Origin: UBA4582 sp964228885
Lineage (GTDB): Bacteria > Pseudomonadota > Gammaproteobacteria > Pseudomonadales > Azotimanducaceae
Assembly (NCBI GenBank): GCA_964228885.1
Contig: CAXRCG010000048.1
Location: 1 to 64,000 of the forward strand
Length of the DNA stretch: 64,000 bases
Direction: 5' to 3'
Shown: positions 33,344 to 42,554 of the stretch, one piece after another
How the letters are laid out: the number at the start of each line of letters is the position of its first letter
Numbering within the stretch: position 1 is the first letter of the stretch
Notes under the pieces: model-generated
Database searches by the model: none
What the model was told of the DNA's origin: nothing
The model's input: the letters and a program-made list of their open reading frames with translations, nothing else
Made by a program: the position numbers and the translations under genes

Positions 33344-36009
33344 TAGCGCGCTCCATCCGTCGTGATAAGACTCGCTTTCACGACTTCGCTTGGCGCCGTC
33401 CAATCTTCTATCGCCGTAAAATCGGAAGATGCTACACCGGCTAGTCCTATGGTAGCGGGAATCGCCGGATATATCAGACACCCCTCGGCGATATCGTCAT
33501 CCACCAGCACCATCATTACTACATCTCGACATTTCGCGCCGCCCCTATGAGTCAGCGCCAGAGATGAAGCGGTGGTGCTATTCACCCGCACGTAGGGTTC
33601 GGGTATCAAACTGGCTATTTCCTCTGCCTCATTACTACTTGGGTCAGAGCCGAAAATGTGCTGTTGGAGAATGACAATTTGTCCCGGGTTAAATTCGCTT
33701 TCTGCTGATATGTCATAGGGTGTTAAACGACGTGTTTGCTCAAACAATGGACGCTTGTCGACAGCGGACCTGTCTGGACCACCCACCTCATCTTGAAATT
33801 TGTGGATTGACTGGTTTGAATTCCATCCTGGAGACCATGAGTAGGTCCGCAGCGCTGCAGGCGCCTGCTGCTGATTTCCCTCCAGGGTGAATGCGAGCGC
33901 CGATTCCTGATCTTCGGGTTGTCTTTTCTCTCGAACAGAAATGTCGGCGGACATGGCTGTCCGCCCACTGGACCTGTGTGTCATCCTAGCGACCTTACTC
34001 CCAGCGATACGAAATTGCTCGTTAGGCGCGGCTGACGTAATAGATTGTAATGCTTCATGTCTTGCTGCCAACTCTGACCGGAGTGTTGACGCTTGTTTTG
34101 CTTGACCAGCAAGCCGTGTCAAAAGTTGGTAGCTGGGTGCGATATCTCCCTTTGGTTTAAAAACGACCATGGAACGTTGGGACCGCCCCTCACTATTGAT
34201 GAAGGTACCTTCAGCTTCCGCAAAAGATCCCGCTGGCAAGACAACATCAGCCTGTGAGGCCGTACTGTCGTCAAGGGGTGTAAGCACCACCAGATGATCG
34301 ATCGATTCAAGCGCTGCATCCGCAAAGCGGCTGTAGATGTCGTTCTCAAGTACAATTGCCGTATTGGGTTTGGCAGCGAGCAGCGTTTCACAACTGCGAT
34401 CACCCCCCAGTAAACTCGCTCCCAGACTGTTGCTCTCGTGGGCGCACAGAAAAATGCCTGTTTCCGGATTATGTTGAGCAACGGCGATAGCAAGGTTGGT
34501 GGCTGCTTTCAAGATATTTGGACTGTTGAGGCTCGTCCCGGAAACTATCAACGGCTTTTTGGCTTCGATCAGGGTTTGGGCTATCTCACGAGCAGAAGAT
34601 GGTGTTGCATCGTCCACTGCGTTGGTGATTTCGATAACTTTGTTGATGATTTCATGAGGCGCGAGTCGAATCGAGTGTGTCGCAACGTCATCTAACCGGT
34701 CAGCCATCGGCGTTAAGAGGGTCAGTGGGCTTTTTTCTGCCTGGGCGAGCTCCCTAACGGCCGCATCATGCCACAGTGCAATGCCCGAGCTTTCAGCCAG
34801 TTCACCTGCCCGCTGACGTATCGACTGACGAATGGAAAGTGCGAGCCGTGGCGCGTGGTTTGTAATGTCTTCGCCGACAATGATGATCGCATCGTAATCT
34901 TCCACCTCAGCCATCGCCGGTGTGGCTATGTCGCTGGCGAGCACATCAAGGATAACTTGATGCATCTCGCACTCATTATCTGTCATGCCGTTACAGTAGT
35001 TTTCTTCTCCGACTAACTGAATCAAGGCTTCGTTCGCCTCAAGGCTAGCGCGGGGAGAGCCTATCCCTATCAATCCGTCGCTGCTGCTGATCAAATCACT
35101 GACCGCTGCCAGTGCTGTTTCAAGGTCAACAGGATCATAGCGTCCATCGGTATTACGAATCCCAGCCTGGGGTATGCGATTTGCAGAATTCACATGCCCT
35201 GCACCAAAACGTCCGCGATCGCAGAGGAAATAGCCATTGACCTCATGGTTATACCTGTTGTGAACCCGGCGGACTTCGCCATAACGTTCGGAGGTATAAG
35301 TGTTGCATCCAAGCGAACAGCTCTGGCAAACAGTGGGTGCTGTTTGCAGGTCCCATTTTCGCGTGTAGTGCTTTGAAAATGTCTTATCGGTAAATACGCC
35401 AGTCGGGCAGACCTCAATGAGATTGCCCGCAAATTCGTTTTCCAGCACACCGGATTCGGCACGACCGAAAAACACACGGTCACGTGAACCGAAAGCACTT
35501 AGGTCATCACCACCAGCGTAATCCTTGTAGTAACGCACACAACGATAGCAGGTGATGCAACGATTCATTTCATGGCCAATAAAAGGGCCGAGATACTGGT
35601 TGCGATAAGTTGTTTTCAAACCCTGGTACTGTCGGTCACGGTGACCAACCATCACCGTCATATCTTGCAAGTGACACTCGCCGCCTTCTTCACAAACGGG
35701 ACAATCATGAGGGTGGTTTAGCATCAGGTTTTCAACCACCGATTCGCGAAAACTTTCTGCGTTATCTGCGCTGACTGAAAATCTTGCACCTTCCGATACG
35801 GGCGTCATACACGACATCACTATTCTGCCACGCGTATCATCCTCGTTAGCGTAACCCAAGACGGCACACTGTCGGCATGCACCAATACTGCCCATAGCCG
35901 GATGCCAACAGAAATAGGGCACATTGATACCTTCGTTCAACAAGACTTCTAAAAGGTTTGCGCCATCTTTCGCTTCGATAGTTTTCCCGTCGACAATGAT
36001 AGTAGGCAT
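33343..36009 (-). CDS. nuoG: NADH-quinone oxidoreductase subunit G
   Basis: An 888-residue iron-sulfur subunit. The N-terminal ferredoxin domain has 'GACRQCAVL' near residue 45 (N1b), then 'HDCPVCEEGGECHLQ' near 100, 'CITCYRCVRYYKDYAG' near 150, and 'CQSCSLGCNTY' near 228 with a further Cys in 'YFLCDRGRFG'; the last set is the extra N7 cluster known from E. coli-type NuoG. A molybdopterin-oxidoreductase-like domain without cofactor follows. The ATG overlaps the nuoF stop by one base (TGATG). The C-terminal 250 residues are poorly conserved, as usual. Confidence 0.96.
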   Translation of the reverse strand: MPTIIVDGKTIEAKDGANLLEVLLNEGINVPYFCWHPAMGSIGACRQCAVLGYANEDDTRGRIVMSCMTPVSEGARFSVSADNAESFRESVVENLMLNHPHDCPVCEEGGECHLQDMTVMVGHRDRQYQGLKTTYRNQYLGPFIGHEMNRCITCYRCVRYYKDYAGGDDLSAFGSRDRVFFGRAESGVLENEFAGNLIEVCPTGVFTDKTFSKHYTRKWDLQTAPTVCQSCSLGCNTYTSERYGEVRRVHNRYNHEVNGYFLCDRGRFGAGHVNSANRIPQAGIRNTDGRYDPVDLETALAAVSDLISSSDGLIGIGSPRASLEANEALIQLVGEENYCNGMTDNECEMHQVILDVLASDIATPAMAEVEDYDAIIIVGEDITNHAPRLALSIRQSIRQRAGELAESSGIALWHDAAVRELAQAEKSPLTLLTPMADRLDDVATHSIRLAPHEIINKVIEITNAVDDATPSSAREIAQTLIEAKKPLIVSGTSLNSPNILKAATNLAIAVAQHNPETGIFLCAHESNSLGASLLGGDRSCETLLAAKPNTAIVLENDIYSRFADAALESIDHLVVLTPLDDSTASQADVVLPAGSFAEAEGTFINSEGRSQRSMVVFKPKGDIAPSYQLLTRLAGQAKQASTLRSELAARHEALQSITSAAPNEQFRIAGSKVARMTHRSSGRTAMSADISVREKRQPEDQESALAFTLEGNQQQAPAALRTYSWSPGWNSNQSIHKFQDEVGGPDRSAVDKRPLFEQTRRLTPYDISAESEFNPGQIVILQQHIFGSDPSSNEAEEIASLIPEPYVRVNSTTASSLALTHRGGAKCRDVVMMVLVDDDIAEGCLIYPAIPATIGLAGVASSDFTAIEDWTAPSEVVKASLITTDGAR

Positions 36010-37316
36010 CAGCTCACCTCGCGCTTGGCAGACTGGGTCGTGGAATAGGGGCAGGATTTGCTATTGATATGATTGATAAAATCTTCGCGAAAGTATTTCA
36101 AACCGCTCGCCAGTGGCTCCATCGCGCCAGGCGCGTGGGCACAGTGGGTATTGCCGATCGCGCCAATGAAAACTGCCTGCTTCTCAAGAATGTCTAGGTC
36201 CGAGCCTGAACCATTGCCAGCCTCTATCTTATCCAGCACCTGCTGAACCCAGGGTAAACCTTCACGACAAGGTGTGCAGAAACCGCAGGATTCCCTAGCG
36301 AAGAATTTTTCGAGATTAGCAATCATGCCAACAGGGCAAGCTCGATCATCGAGGATAATCATGGTGCCGGTTCCCATTCGACTGCCCGCCTGCATGATCG
36401 TCTCGTATTCCATCGGAAGGTCTAGATGCTCAGCTACCAGGAAATCAGTTGAAGCGCCGCCGGGCAAGAAGCCCTTTAGTGCGTAGCCGTCTGCCATGCC
36501 TCCGGCACAGCCTTCCAGGATCTCGCGAATGGGTGTCCCCATTGGAAGTTCCCAACAGCCAGGATGCTTAACTCGGCCGCTGGCGCCGAACAATTTGGTG
36601 CCGCCATCGCTACCCCTACCCAGCTGACGGAACCACTCTGCACCATAAGTGATGATATGCGTGATATTACACAGGGTTTCGACGTTGTTAACGATCGTCG
36701 GTCTGCCCCAAAGACCACTGACCTGAGGAAAAGGTGGTTTAGCTCTCGGCGTTGCCCGCTTACCTTCCAAAGAATTCAACAGCGCGGTTTCTTCACCGCA
36801 GATATATCTGCCTGCACTCACATGAACATGTAACTTGAACGAAAATTTGGACCCGGAAACTCGATCGCCAAGGTATCCAGCCTTTTCGGCTTGCGCTATC
36901 GCCTCATTGAGCCTAGAAATCGCGACGTGATATTCGCCCCTGATGAATATGTAACCAACATCTGCAGAAAGTGTGTATGCAGACAAGATCATGCCTTCGA
37001 TCAGTTGATGAGGATCCAACTCCATGAGCAATCGATCCTTAAACGTACCGGGCTCCATCTCATCAGCGTTAGCGACAAGGTAGCGATGACCTTTGCCATC
37101 GGGCTTAGGTACAAAACTCCACTTCATGCCGGTCGGGAAACCTGCCCCTCCCCTACCACGAAGGTTTGAGTCTTTTATGATGTCCAGCACGGCATTCGGG
37201 TCGAGCTTGCCAATCGTATCCCGGACAGCCAAGTAGCCACCACGTGCTTCGTACCGCTCTATACCGGTTGGACCCTCATGATCCAGAATATTTTTTGTTA
37301 ATGGCCGCTCGCTCAT
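36009..37316 (-). CDS. nuoF: NADH-quinone oxidoreductase subunit F
   Basis: A 435-residue subunit that binds NADH, FMN and the N3 [4Fe-4S] cluster. Motifs: 'LRGRGGAGFPTGMKW' near residue 52 (NADH), 'YICGEETALLNSLEGKR' near 170 and 'PPFPQVSGLWGRPTIVNNVE' near 192 (FMN), and 'ESCGFCTPCREG' near 345 with a fourth Cys in 'GNTHCAHAPGAM' near 385. It is the electron entry site of complex I. The ATG overlaps the nuoE stop (ATGA). Confidence 0.97.
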   Translation of the reverse strand: MSERPLTKNILDHEGPTGIERYEARGGYLAVRDTIGKLDPNAVLDIIKDSNLRGRGGAGFPTGMKWSFVPKPDGKGHRYLVANADEMEPGTFKDRLLMELDPHQLIEGMILSAYTLSADVGYIFIRGEYHVAISRLNEAIAQAEKAGYLGDRVSGSKFSFKLHVHVSAGRYICGEETALLNSLEGKRATPRAKPPFPQVSGLWGRPTIVNNVETLCNITHIITYGAEWFRQLGRGSDGGTKLFGASGRVKHPGCWELPMGTPIREILEGCAGGMADGYALKGFLPGGASTDFLVAEHLDLPMEYETIMQAGSRMGTGTMIILDDRACPVGMIANLEKFFARESCGFCTPCREGLPWVQQVLDKIEAGNGSGSDLDILEKQAVFIGAIGNTHCAHAPGAMEPLASGLKYFREDFINHINSKSCPYSTTQSAKREVS

Positions 37317-37804
37317 TTCAGATGTTCATCCAGATTATCCACGGTTAAGTCGTGGTGAAGTTCATCGCCAACCATCATGGCCGGCGCATGGTCACAGTCG
37401 CCAAGACATGTCACCGGTAATAACGTGTATTTGTTATCAGCGCTGGTTTGACCAAATTCAATTTTCAGTTTTTCACGTAGTTTTTTGCAGACCTTTTCGC
37501 CATCCATCAACCAGCAGCTGACGCTGTCGCAAAAAAGAATGACTTCCTCGCCCACTGGTTGTCGGTAAATGAGATTGTAAAAAGTCGCGATACCATCTAG
37601 CTCGTCAACTGACATGCCAAGCAGTTGAGCAATAGCCGCCAGACTGTTATCTGATATCCAGCCTCGATGCACTTGAACAATCTTTAGCGCGTCAATAGCG
37701 GCTGATTGTCGATCCGGTAAATGCTGGATTTCACGTTCAATTTCTCCGATCTCAATCTCGGTCAGTGAATCCATCGGTGCGTCTGTAGCAAGATTTTGTG
37801 TCAT
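37313..37804 (-). CDS. nuoE: NADH-quinone oxidoreductase subunit E
   Basis: A 163-residue thioredoxin-fold subunit with the N1a [2Fe-2S] cluster bound by 'FCDSVSCWLMDG' near residue 94 and 'CLGDCDHAPAMMV' near 135. The N-terminal helical part has 'DALKIVQVHRGWISDNSLAA'. It pairs with NuoF. The start overlaps the nuoCD stop and the stop overlaps nuoF (ATGA both times), so C/D, E and F are coupled. Confidence 0.96.
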   Translation of the reverse strand: MTQNLATDAPMDSLTEIEIGEIEREIQHLPDRQSAAIDALKIVQVHRGWISDNSLAAIAQLLGMSVDELDGIATFYNLIYRQPVGEEVILFCDSVSCWLMDGEKVCKKLREKLKIEFGQTSADNKYTLLPVTCLGDCDHAPAMMVGDELHHDLTVDNLDEHLK

Positions 37805-39555
37805 CGGTCTACATCCGCCATGACAAAATCAATGCTTGCGATAATCGCTATTAAATCGGGAATGAGTAGCCCCCTGCTGATGAGCGGTATTTGTTGTAGA
37901 TGGGGGAATGAGGGCGTTCGAATGCGAGTGCGATAGGAATTAGTGCTTCCGTCACTCGTCAGGTAATACATATTGTTACCTTTTGTTGCTTCAATCGTAA
38001 CGCTGCACTCTCCGACTGGAATCACCGGTCCCCAGCTGACGTTCAGAAAGTGATGAATGAGCGTTTCTATATCCATCATTGTTCGCTCTTTTGGCGGAGG
38101 CGTTGTTAACGGATGTTCAGCCTTGTAAGGGCCCGCGGGCATGTTGTCTAAGCACTGTTCGATGATTTTCAAACTTTCCCTGATTTCATCGACACGCACT
38201 CTGGCGCGATCAAAACAATCGCCTCCATGGTAGACCGGCACTTCAAAATCGAACTGATCATAACCCCCATAGGGTTTGTCACGACGCCAGTCGAAATCGA
38301 CGCCGGTCGCTCTGAGGCCAGGGCCAGTAATACCCCAGTCCATCGCCTCCTGTTGCGTGTAAATACCAATTCCCCGCGTGCGCTGCTGGAGAATGCTGTT
38401 GCTCATCGCCATTTTTTCATAATGATCAAGACGTTTAGGCATCCAGTCGATAAAATCGCGGACCATGGCGTCCCAGCCTTCGGGCAAGTCCTGAGCAACG
38501 CCACCGATTCGGAACCAGGCCGGGTGCATCCTGCCACCGGTAACTGCCTCGACTATTCGCAGCAGTTTTTCTCTGTCAGAGAACATGTAGAACACAGGTG
38601 AAAGCTGTCCGACGTCCTGAGCGAAAGTGCCATAGAAAACAAGATGGCTAGAAATTCTAAAGAATTCCGCCATCATGATTCTGATTACTTTTGCACGATC
38701 AGGCACTTCGATACCGGCTAACTGTTCTACCGCCATCACATAAGGGAGGTTGTTCATTACACCGCCGAGGTAATCAATTCGATCGGTATAAGGGATGTAT
38801 GTATGCCACGATTGGCGCTCGGCCATTTTTTCTGCGCCGCGATGGTGGTAACCAATCTCGGGTACCGCATCAACAATAATCTCACCGTCAAGTTGCAGCA
38901 CTATGCGAAAAACGCCGTGGACCGAAGGATGGTTTGGGCCCAGATTTAAAAACATAAACTCTGTGTCTTTGTCCCTGCGTTTCAGCCCCCAGGCTTCCGG
39001 TTTAAACCGCAGTGCTTCCTGTTCCTTGTCTTGGCGCTCAGCGCTCATCGCAAAGGGCGCCATATCGGTTGCGCGAGCCGGATGATCTTTTCTAAGCGCG
39101 TGACCTTCCCAAGTTGGCGGCAGGAGAATACGAAAGAGCGCAGGGTGGCCGGTGAAGGTTATGCCAAACATGTCCCACGCTTCGCGTTCGTACCAGTTAG
39201 CGTTGGGAAAGATTGTATGAATGCTCGGTAGTGTTAAATCGGATTCCGAGAGCGCGACTTTAACGCGAAGTTCCTTGAGATGTTTGATTGACAGAAAGTG
39301 ATAGACAACCGTGTAGTCAGCTTCTGGTAGTCCGGAACGATAGACTCTAAGTCTCTCATCAACCCCGCACAGATCGAACAACATGTCGAAGTCCTGCTTC
39401 AGGTGTTCGATAATTTCCAGCAGATGATTACGTGAGATCCAGAGTGTTTCAATCTTGTCAACGGTGTGTTGACTTACAATCGAAGCACGGGGGAATTGTT
39501 CTCCGATTTTTTTTTCGAAGTTTCTAGGTACCACTTGTTCAGCAACTGCCGACAA
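37801..39555 (-). CDS. nuoCD: NADH-quinone oxidoreductase fused subunit C/D, TTG start
   Basis: A 584-residue fusion: NuoC (30-kDa) domain in about residues 30-180, with 'WYEREAWDMFGITFTGHPAL' and 'RILLPPTWEGHALRKDHP', joined to NuoD (49-kDa) with 'FLNLGPNHPSVHGVFRIVLQ' near 205, 'IGYHHRGAEKMAERQSWH' near 235 and 'GPYKAEHPLTTPPPKE' near 475. The fusion is a trait of many gammaproteobacteria. The start codon is TTG at 39555, preceded by AAAGGGGAAAG; no ATG occurs for more than 50 codons. It forms the quinone-binding site with NuoB and NuoH. Confidence 0.96.
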   Translation of the reverse strand: MSAVAEQVVPRNFEKKIGEQFPRASIVSQHTVDKIETLWISRNHLLEIIEHLKQDFDMLFDLCGVDERLRVYRSGLPEADYTVVYHFLSIKHLKELRVKVALSESDLTLPSIHTIFPNANWYEREAWDMFGITFTGHPALFRILLPPTWEGHALRKDHPARATDMAPFAMSAERQDKEQEALRFKPEAWGLKRRDKDTEFMFLNLGPNHPSVHGVFRIVLQLDGEIIVDAVPEIGYHHRGAEKMAERQSWHTYIPYTDRIDYLGGVMNNLPYVMAVEQLAGIEVPDRAKVIRIMMAEFFRISSHLVFYGTFAQDVGQLSPVFYMFSDREKLLRIVEAVTGGRMHPAWFRIGGVAQDLPEGWDAMVRDFIDWMPKRLDHYEKMAMSNSILQQRTRGIGIYTQQEAMDWGITGPGLRATGVDFDWRRDKPYGGYDQFDFEVPVYHGGDCFDRARVRVDEIRESLKIIEQCLDNMPAGPYKAEHPLTTPPPKERTMMDIETLIHHFLNVSWGPVIPVGECSVTIEATKGNNMYYLTSDGSTNSYRTRIRTPSFPHLQQIPLISRGLLIPDLIAIIASIDFVMADVDR

Positions 39556-39590
39556 CAGCTTTCCCCTTTAACGATTACGACTACTACAAA

Positions 39591-40229
39591 TTAAACGCGG
39601 TTAGGCTCCTTCAAGTCAGTCGCCTTTCGACGAGACTCGGTCCTGAGGTCACGCTGGCTTATCTTCTCCGCTTTGATGACGCGTTGATCATCAACAACCC
39701 AGCTCAAAGGACGTCTTTCTTTTCCTACCGCGTCTTGTAGCAACATCAACCCCTGTAGAAATGCATCGGGTCTGGGTGGACACCCAGGTACGTAAACATC
39801 TACCGGTAAAAACGAGTCGACACCTTGCACCACAGAATAGATGTCGTACATACCGCCTGAATTGGCACAAGAACCCATAGAAATCACCCACTTGGGTTCC
39901 AATAATTGTTCATAGAGCCGCTGAACCACTGGGGCCATCTTTAGAAAGCAAGTGCCCGAGATCACAATCATGTCGGCTTGTCTCGGCGTAGCGCGAATAA
40001 CTTCGGAACCGAAACGTGCAACATCAAACCTGCTGGTGAGTGACGTCGCCATTTCGACATAACAGCAGGAAAGTCCAAAATTGAATGGCCAAATAGAATT
40101 CTTTCTACCCCAGGCAAGCATATCCTCGAGTGTCGTCATGACCAGGTTTTGTTTAAGGTGTTCATCCAAGGCACTGTCCACGTCTACCAGTGGAATACTT
40201 TCCTCAGCTTTCGTCAGACTCCATTCCAT
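39591..40229 (-). CDS. nuoB: NADH-quinone oxidoreductase subunit B
   Basis: A 212-residue subunit that holds the terminal N2 [4Fe-4S] cluster, with its tandem cysteines in 'NFGLSCCYVEM' near residue 50 and two more in 'GSCANSGGMYD' near 118 and 'VYVPGCPPRPDAF' near 148. 'ARFGSEVIRATPRQADMIVI' is the typical neighbour segment. It starts 3 bases after the nuoA stop. The C-terminal tail is charged and slightly long (SRRKATDLKEPNRV). Confidence 0.96.
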   Translation of the reverse strand: MEWSLTKAEESIPLVDVDSALDEHLKQNLVMTTLEDMLAWGRKNSIWPFNFGLSCCYVEMATSLTSRFDVARFGSEVIRATPRQADMIVISGTCFLKMAPVVQRLYEQLLEPKWVISMGSCANSGGMYDIYSVVQGVDSFLPVDVYVPGCPPRPDAFLQGLMLLQDAVGKERRPLSWVVDDQRVIKAEKISQRDLRTESRRKATDLKEPNRV

Positions 40230-40232
40230 AAC

Positions 40233-40649
40233 CTATTCCTTTAGCCTCTGCAGTGAAGCGCCCGAGGGCAAACCTTTTCTGGATTTGACGCCCCAATCGA
40301 GCGCGCCTGATCGCCATTCATAGATCAATGCAGCTACCAAAATGATGATGAAGACTGAAATTGCGAGGAACCCAAAAACACCGAGTTCATGGAATGCAAT
40401 TGCCCAGGCAAAAATGAAGACAGTTTCCAGATCAAAAATCACGAAAAAGATCGCGATCAAATAGAATTCTACAGAGACGGGGATTTGTGCCGAACCGATA
40501 TGAACAACGCCAGATTCGAATGGCTCGCCGGTCGCACCTTTCATGTCTGATCGCTGCCCTATAAGTGAGGACAGCACCAAAATCCCTGCGACAAGCGCCA
40601 GCACAGAAGAAAAATATAACACAAGGGGCCAGAGAGATGACTCTGTCAT
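40233..40649 (-). CDS. nuoA: NADH-quinone oxidoreductase subunit A
   Basis: A 138-residue, three-helix subunit and the first gene of the operon. 'PFESGVVHIGSAQIPVSVEF' near residue 42 is the conserved loop over the quinone entrance, followed by 'YLIAIFFVIFDLETVFIFAW' with the conserved acidic residues. AGAGGTGACC precedes the ATG. The upstream region should contain the operon promoter. Confidence 0.95.
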   Translation of the reverse strand: MTESSLWPLVLYFSSVLALVAGILVLSSLIGQRSDMKGATGEPFESGVVHIGSAQIPVSVEFYLIAIFFVIFDLETVFIFAWAIAFHELGVFGFLAISVFIIILVAALIYEWRSGALDWGVKSRKGLPSGASLQRLKE

Positions 40650-41287
40650 AGGTCACCTCTTGCTTCGAAATCGCATAGCAGGACAGCTAACGAGCTACGA
40701 CGATTGATTACATCCGCTAGTTTGGCCATCTTCCTTTTCCTGATGAAGCACGGCCGACTACAGCTGAGAAATTCTCAATGTCGGTGTAAATAATCTACTC
40801 CACTAAATTGCGCTGTGCAAGTCCAGCGAGCATTTCGTCTCATCCGATGAATTTTATCGGGCTTATTTCGGGTTCAAGACTCAAGCGCGACATTTTGTCG
40901 ATAGTGCGCTACACCCCGCATGTGGACTGACTATGCGGACTATCGCAGCCATCACAAACCCAGACATCGTTCGATAAAAAACCGTTCCCAGCGCAGCGGG
41001 ATTACCAACTATCAAAACCGGTACAGTTATTCAATCCTAAAACCGGTTTGAATGAACAAGGTAAAATTGTCTTGCTCGACCGCTTGGTTTCATTAGTATT
41101 CATTCAGGTCATCTGTAAGACATCAAACTTACACTACAACATTTGTTAGCGATCAAAGAAAACACCCGATGACGGTGTCTTAAACTTGAATAAGCACGCC
41201 GGCTCAGCAAACCTGACCCTGCTTCGGCATATCTGGTTTAGAATAATTATTTTCCGGGCTGTGTTTCCAATAGATTGAAATCGAGCA
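40650..41287. other. Upstream region of the nuo operon
   Basis: About 640 bases without a supported gene. It must carry the nuo promoter. Two copies of AAAACCGGT occur near 41016 and 41038. I cannot identify a regulator site with confidence. Confidence 0.4.
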
Positions 41288-42244
41288 TTATGATAATTCC
41301 AAAATTCGCGCCGGTTCTGGGTACACCCATGGATCGCTGGGGCTTTCTAGACGACCATAAGCATTCCAAGGTTTAAACCCCAGACGCTCTTTCAATTTAT
41401 CCGACAGTGAAGGCCATAAGTTCCTGTCCAAGCCAAGCACCTGGTTCTCTTGTTGGCGAAATTGCGGCGCACAAAATGTTGTTAGCACACCAAGGCGATC
41501 CTCGCCAGCAGTGTGGGCCCCAGTACCATGCCAAAGACGACCTTCAAATATCGCCAGGGAACCCGCCGGCGCAACCAATTGCTCAATGCCATCACTTTCC
41601 TCGTTAGGGTTTGGTTGGGCGCCTGATAAATGTGTTCCTGGAACCACTTCCGTCGCACCGTTCTCCGCTGTGAAATCACTGAGCATCCACATGGCATTAG
41701 CAACCACAGCGGGTGCGATACCTAGCTGCGGATTTGGCATCAAAGCATCACTACACGGAATACGACTAATGTCGGCAGGCCGGATATAATCGCTGCCGGG
41801 CAACACTGGCTGCGGCATCCACCACTGATCAGTGTGCAAACCCATTCGCTGGCCACCGCACTTGGCGATGTTCGCTGAATGCGTTGAAAGAATGAAACGA
41901 TCGCCTAATACATGACCGATCAACTCATCAATCAAAGGATGCTCTACCATATCGCGGAAACACTGACCTTTGTTGACTAACATCCATAGTCGCTGATTAA
42001 TGCCGCCATTGGTTTTCGAGAATGCGTCACTTTTAATCTGACCAAAATCATCTAACAGTTTTTGATCGCTGCCCGCGTCTCGAAAATCTAAACACTGGCG
42101 CTCTTCTTCCTCGGCTTGTTCAACCAATCGCCGACGCGCGGTCATTAACGCTTTCCCGGTTAGAACACCAGGGATGACGCAAACACCAAACTGATCGAGA
42201 TCGCGCTTGGCCTGGATAAGATCTGCTGTGGCTACTGGTAACAT
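41288..42244 (-). CDS. Phytanoyl-CoA dioxygenase (PhyH) family protein
   Basis: A 318-residue Fe(II)/2-oxoglutarate dioxygenase-like protein. The iron site is visible as 'GLHTDQW' (His137, Asp139) and 'RLWHGTGAHTAGEDR' (His239), with Arg250 as the likely 2-oxoglutarate contact. 'FGVCVIPGVLTGKAL' near residue 19 and 'VVPGTHLSG' near 202 also fit. The ATG at 42244 has GAGAGGAAAAG in front; the frame extends 25 codons further without support. The substrate is unknown; family members hydroxylate lipids, ectoine, or small natural products. It is divergent from an amidase gene, and the two may share a pathway. Confidence 0.85.
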   Translation of the reverse strand: MLPVATADLIQAKRDLDQFGVCVIPGVLTGKALMTARRRLVEQAEEEERQCLDFRDAGSDQKLLDDFGQIKSDAFSKTNGGINQRLWMLVNKGQCFRDMVEHPLIDELIGHVLGDRFILSTHSANIAKCGGQRMGLHTDQWWMPQPVLPGSDYIRPADISRIPCSDALMPNPQLGIAPAVVANAMWMLSDFTAENGATEVVPGTHLSGAQPNPNEESDGIEQLVAPAGSLAIFEGRLWHGTGAHTAGEDRLGVLTTFCAPQFRQQENQVLGLDRNLWPSLSDKLKERLGFKPWNAYGRLESPSDPWVYPEPARILELS

Positions 42245-42554
42245 AATACTTTTCCTCTCAGTTATCGCACCGAAAGTCCCACACCCGCTTAATTGTGTCA
42301 ACCATCGCTTGCAGAACATTCTTAACTAAACAACGCAACATGGCTACCGATCGTGCTACTAATCTCTTAGGTCCTCACCCAAACCGTTAGCAAGCAAGCA
42401 CCGCCACGGACCTTCATTACCAGGAGAACCATCACAGCTCGAGGTCTTAAGTTTCGATGATCATCAGCGATCGTCACCCTTGACGGTCGTTTAGTAGATG
42501 TGGTTTATACTGTCTAACCTTCAACTGTTTGGCTAAATTAAGGGGCCTAACCAA
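42245..42554. other. Divergent promoter region between PhyH-family and amidase genes
   Basis: About 310 bases. TATACT at 42506-42511 is a possible -10 for the amidase gene, with TTGACG at 42480-42485, but the 20-base spacing is too long for a normal sigma70 promoter. AAGGGG lies before the amidase ATG. GATGATCATC near 42458 is a short palindrome. No gene is seen. Confidence 0.35.

Noticed and set aside
33344..33481. N-terminal extension of NuoH
   Set aside because: It overlaps nuoG and adds non-conserved residues; the TAATG junction at 33343 fits the family start.
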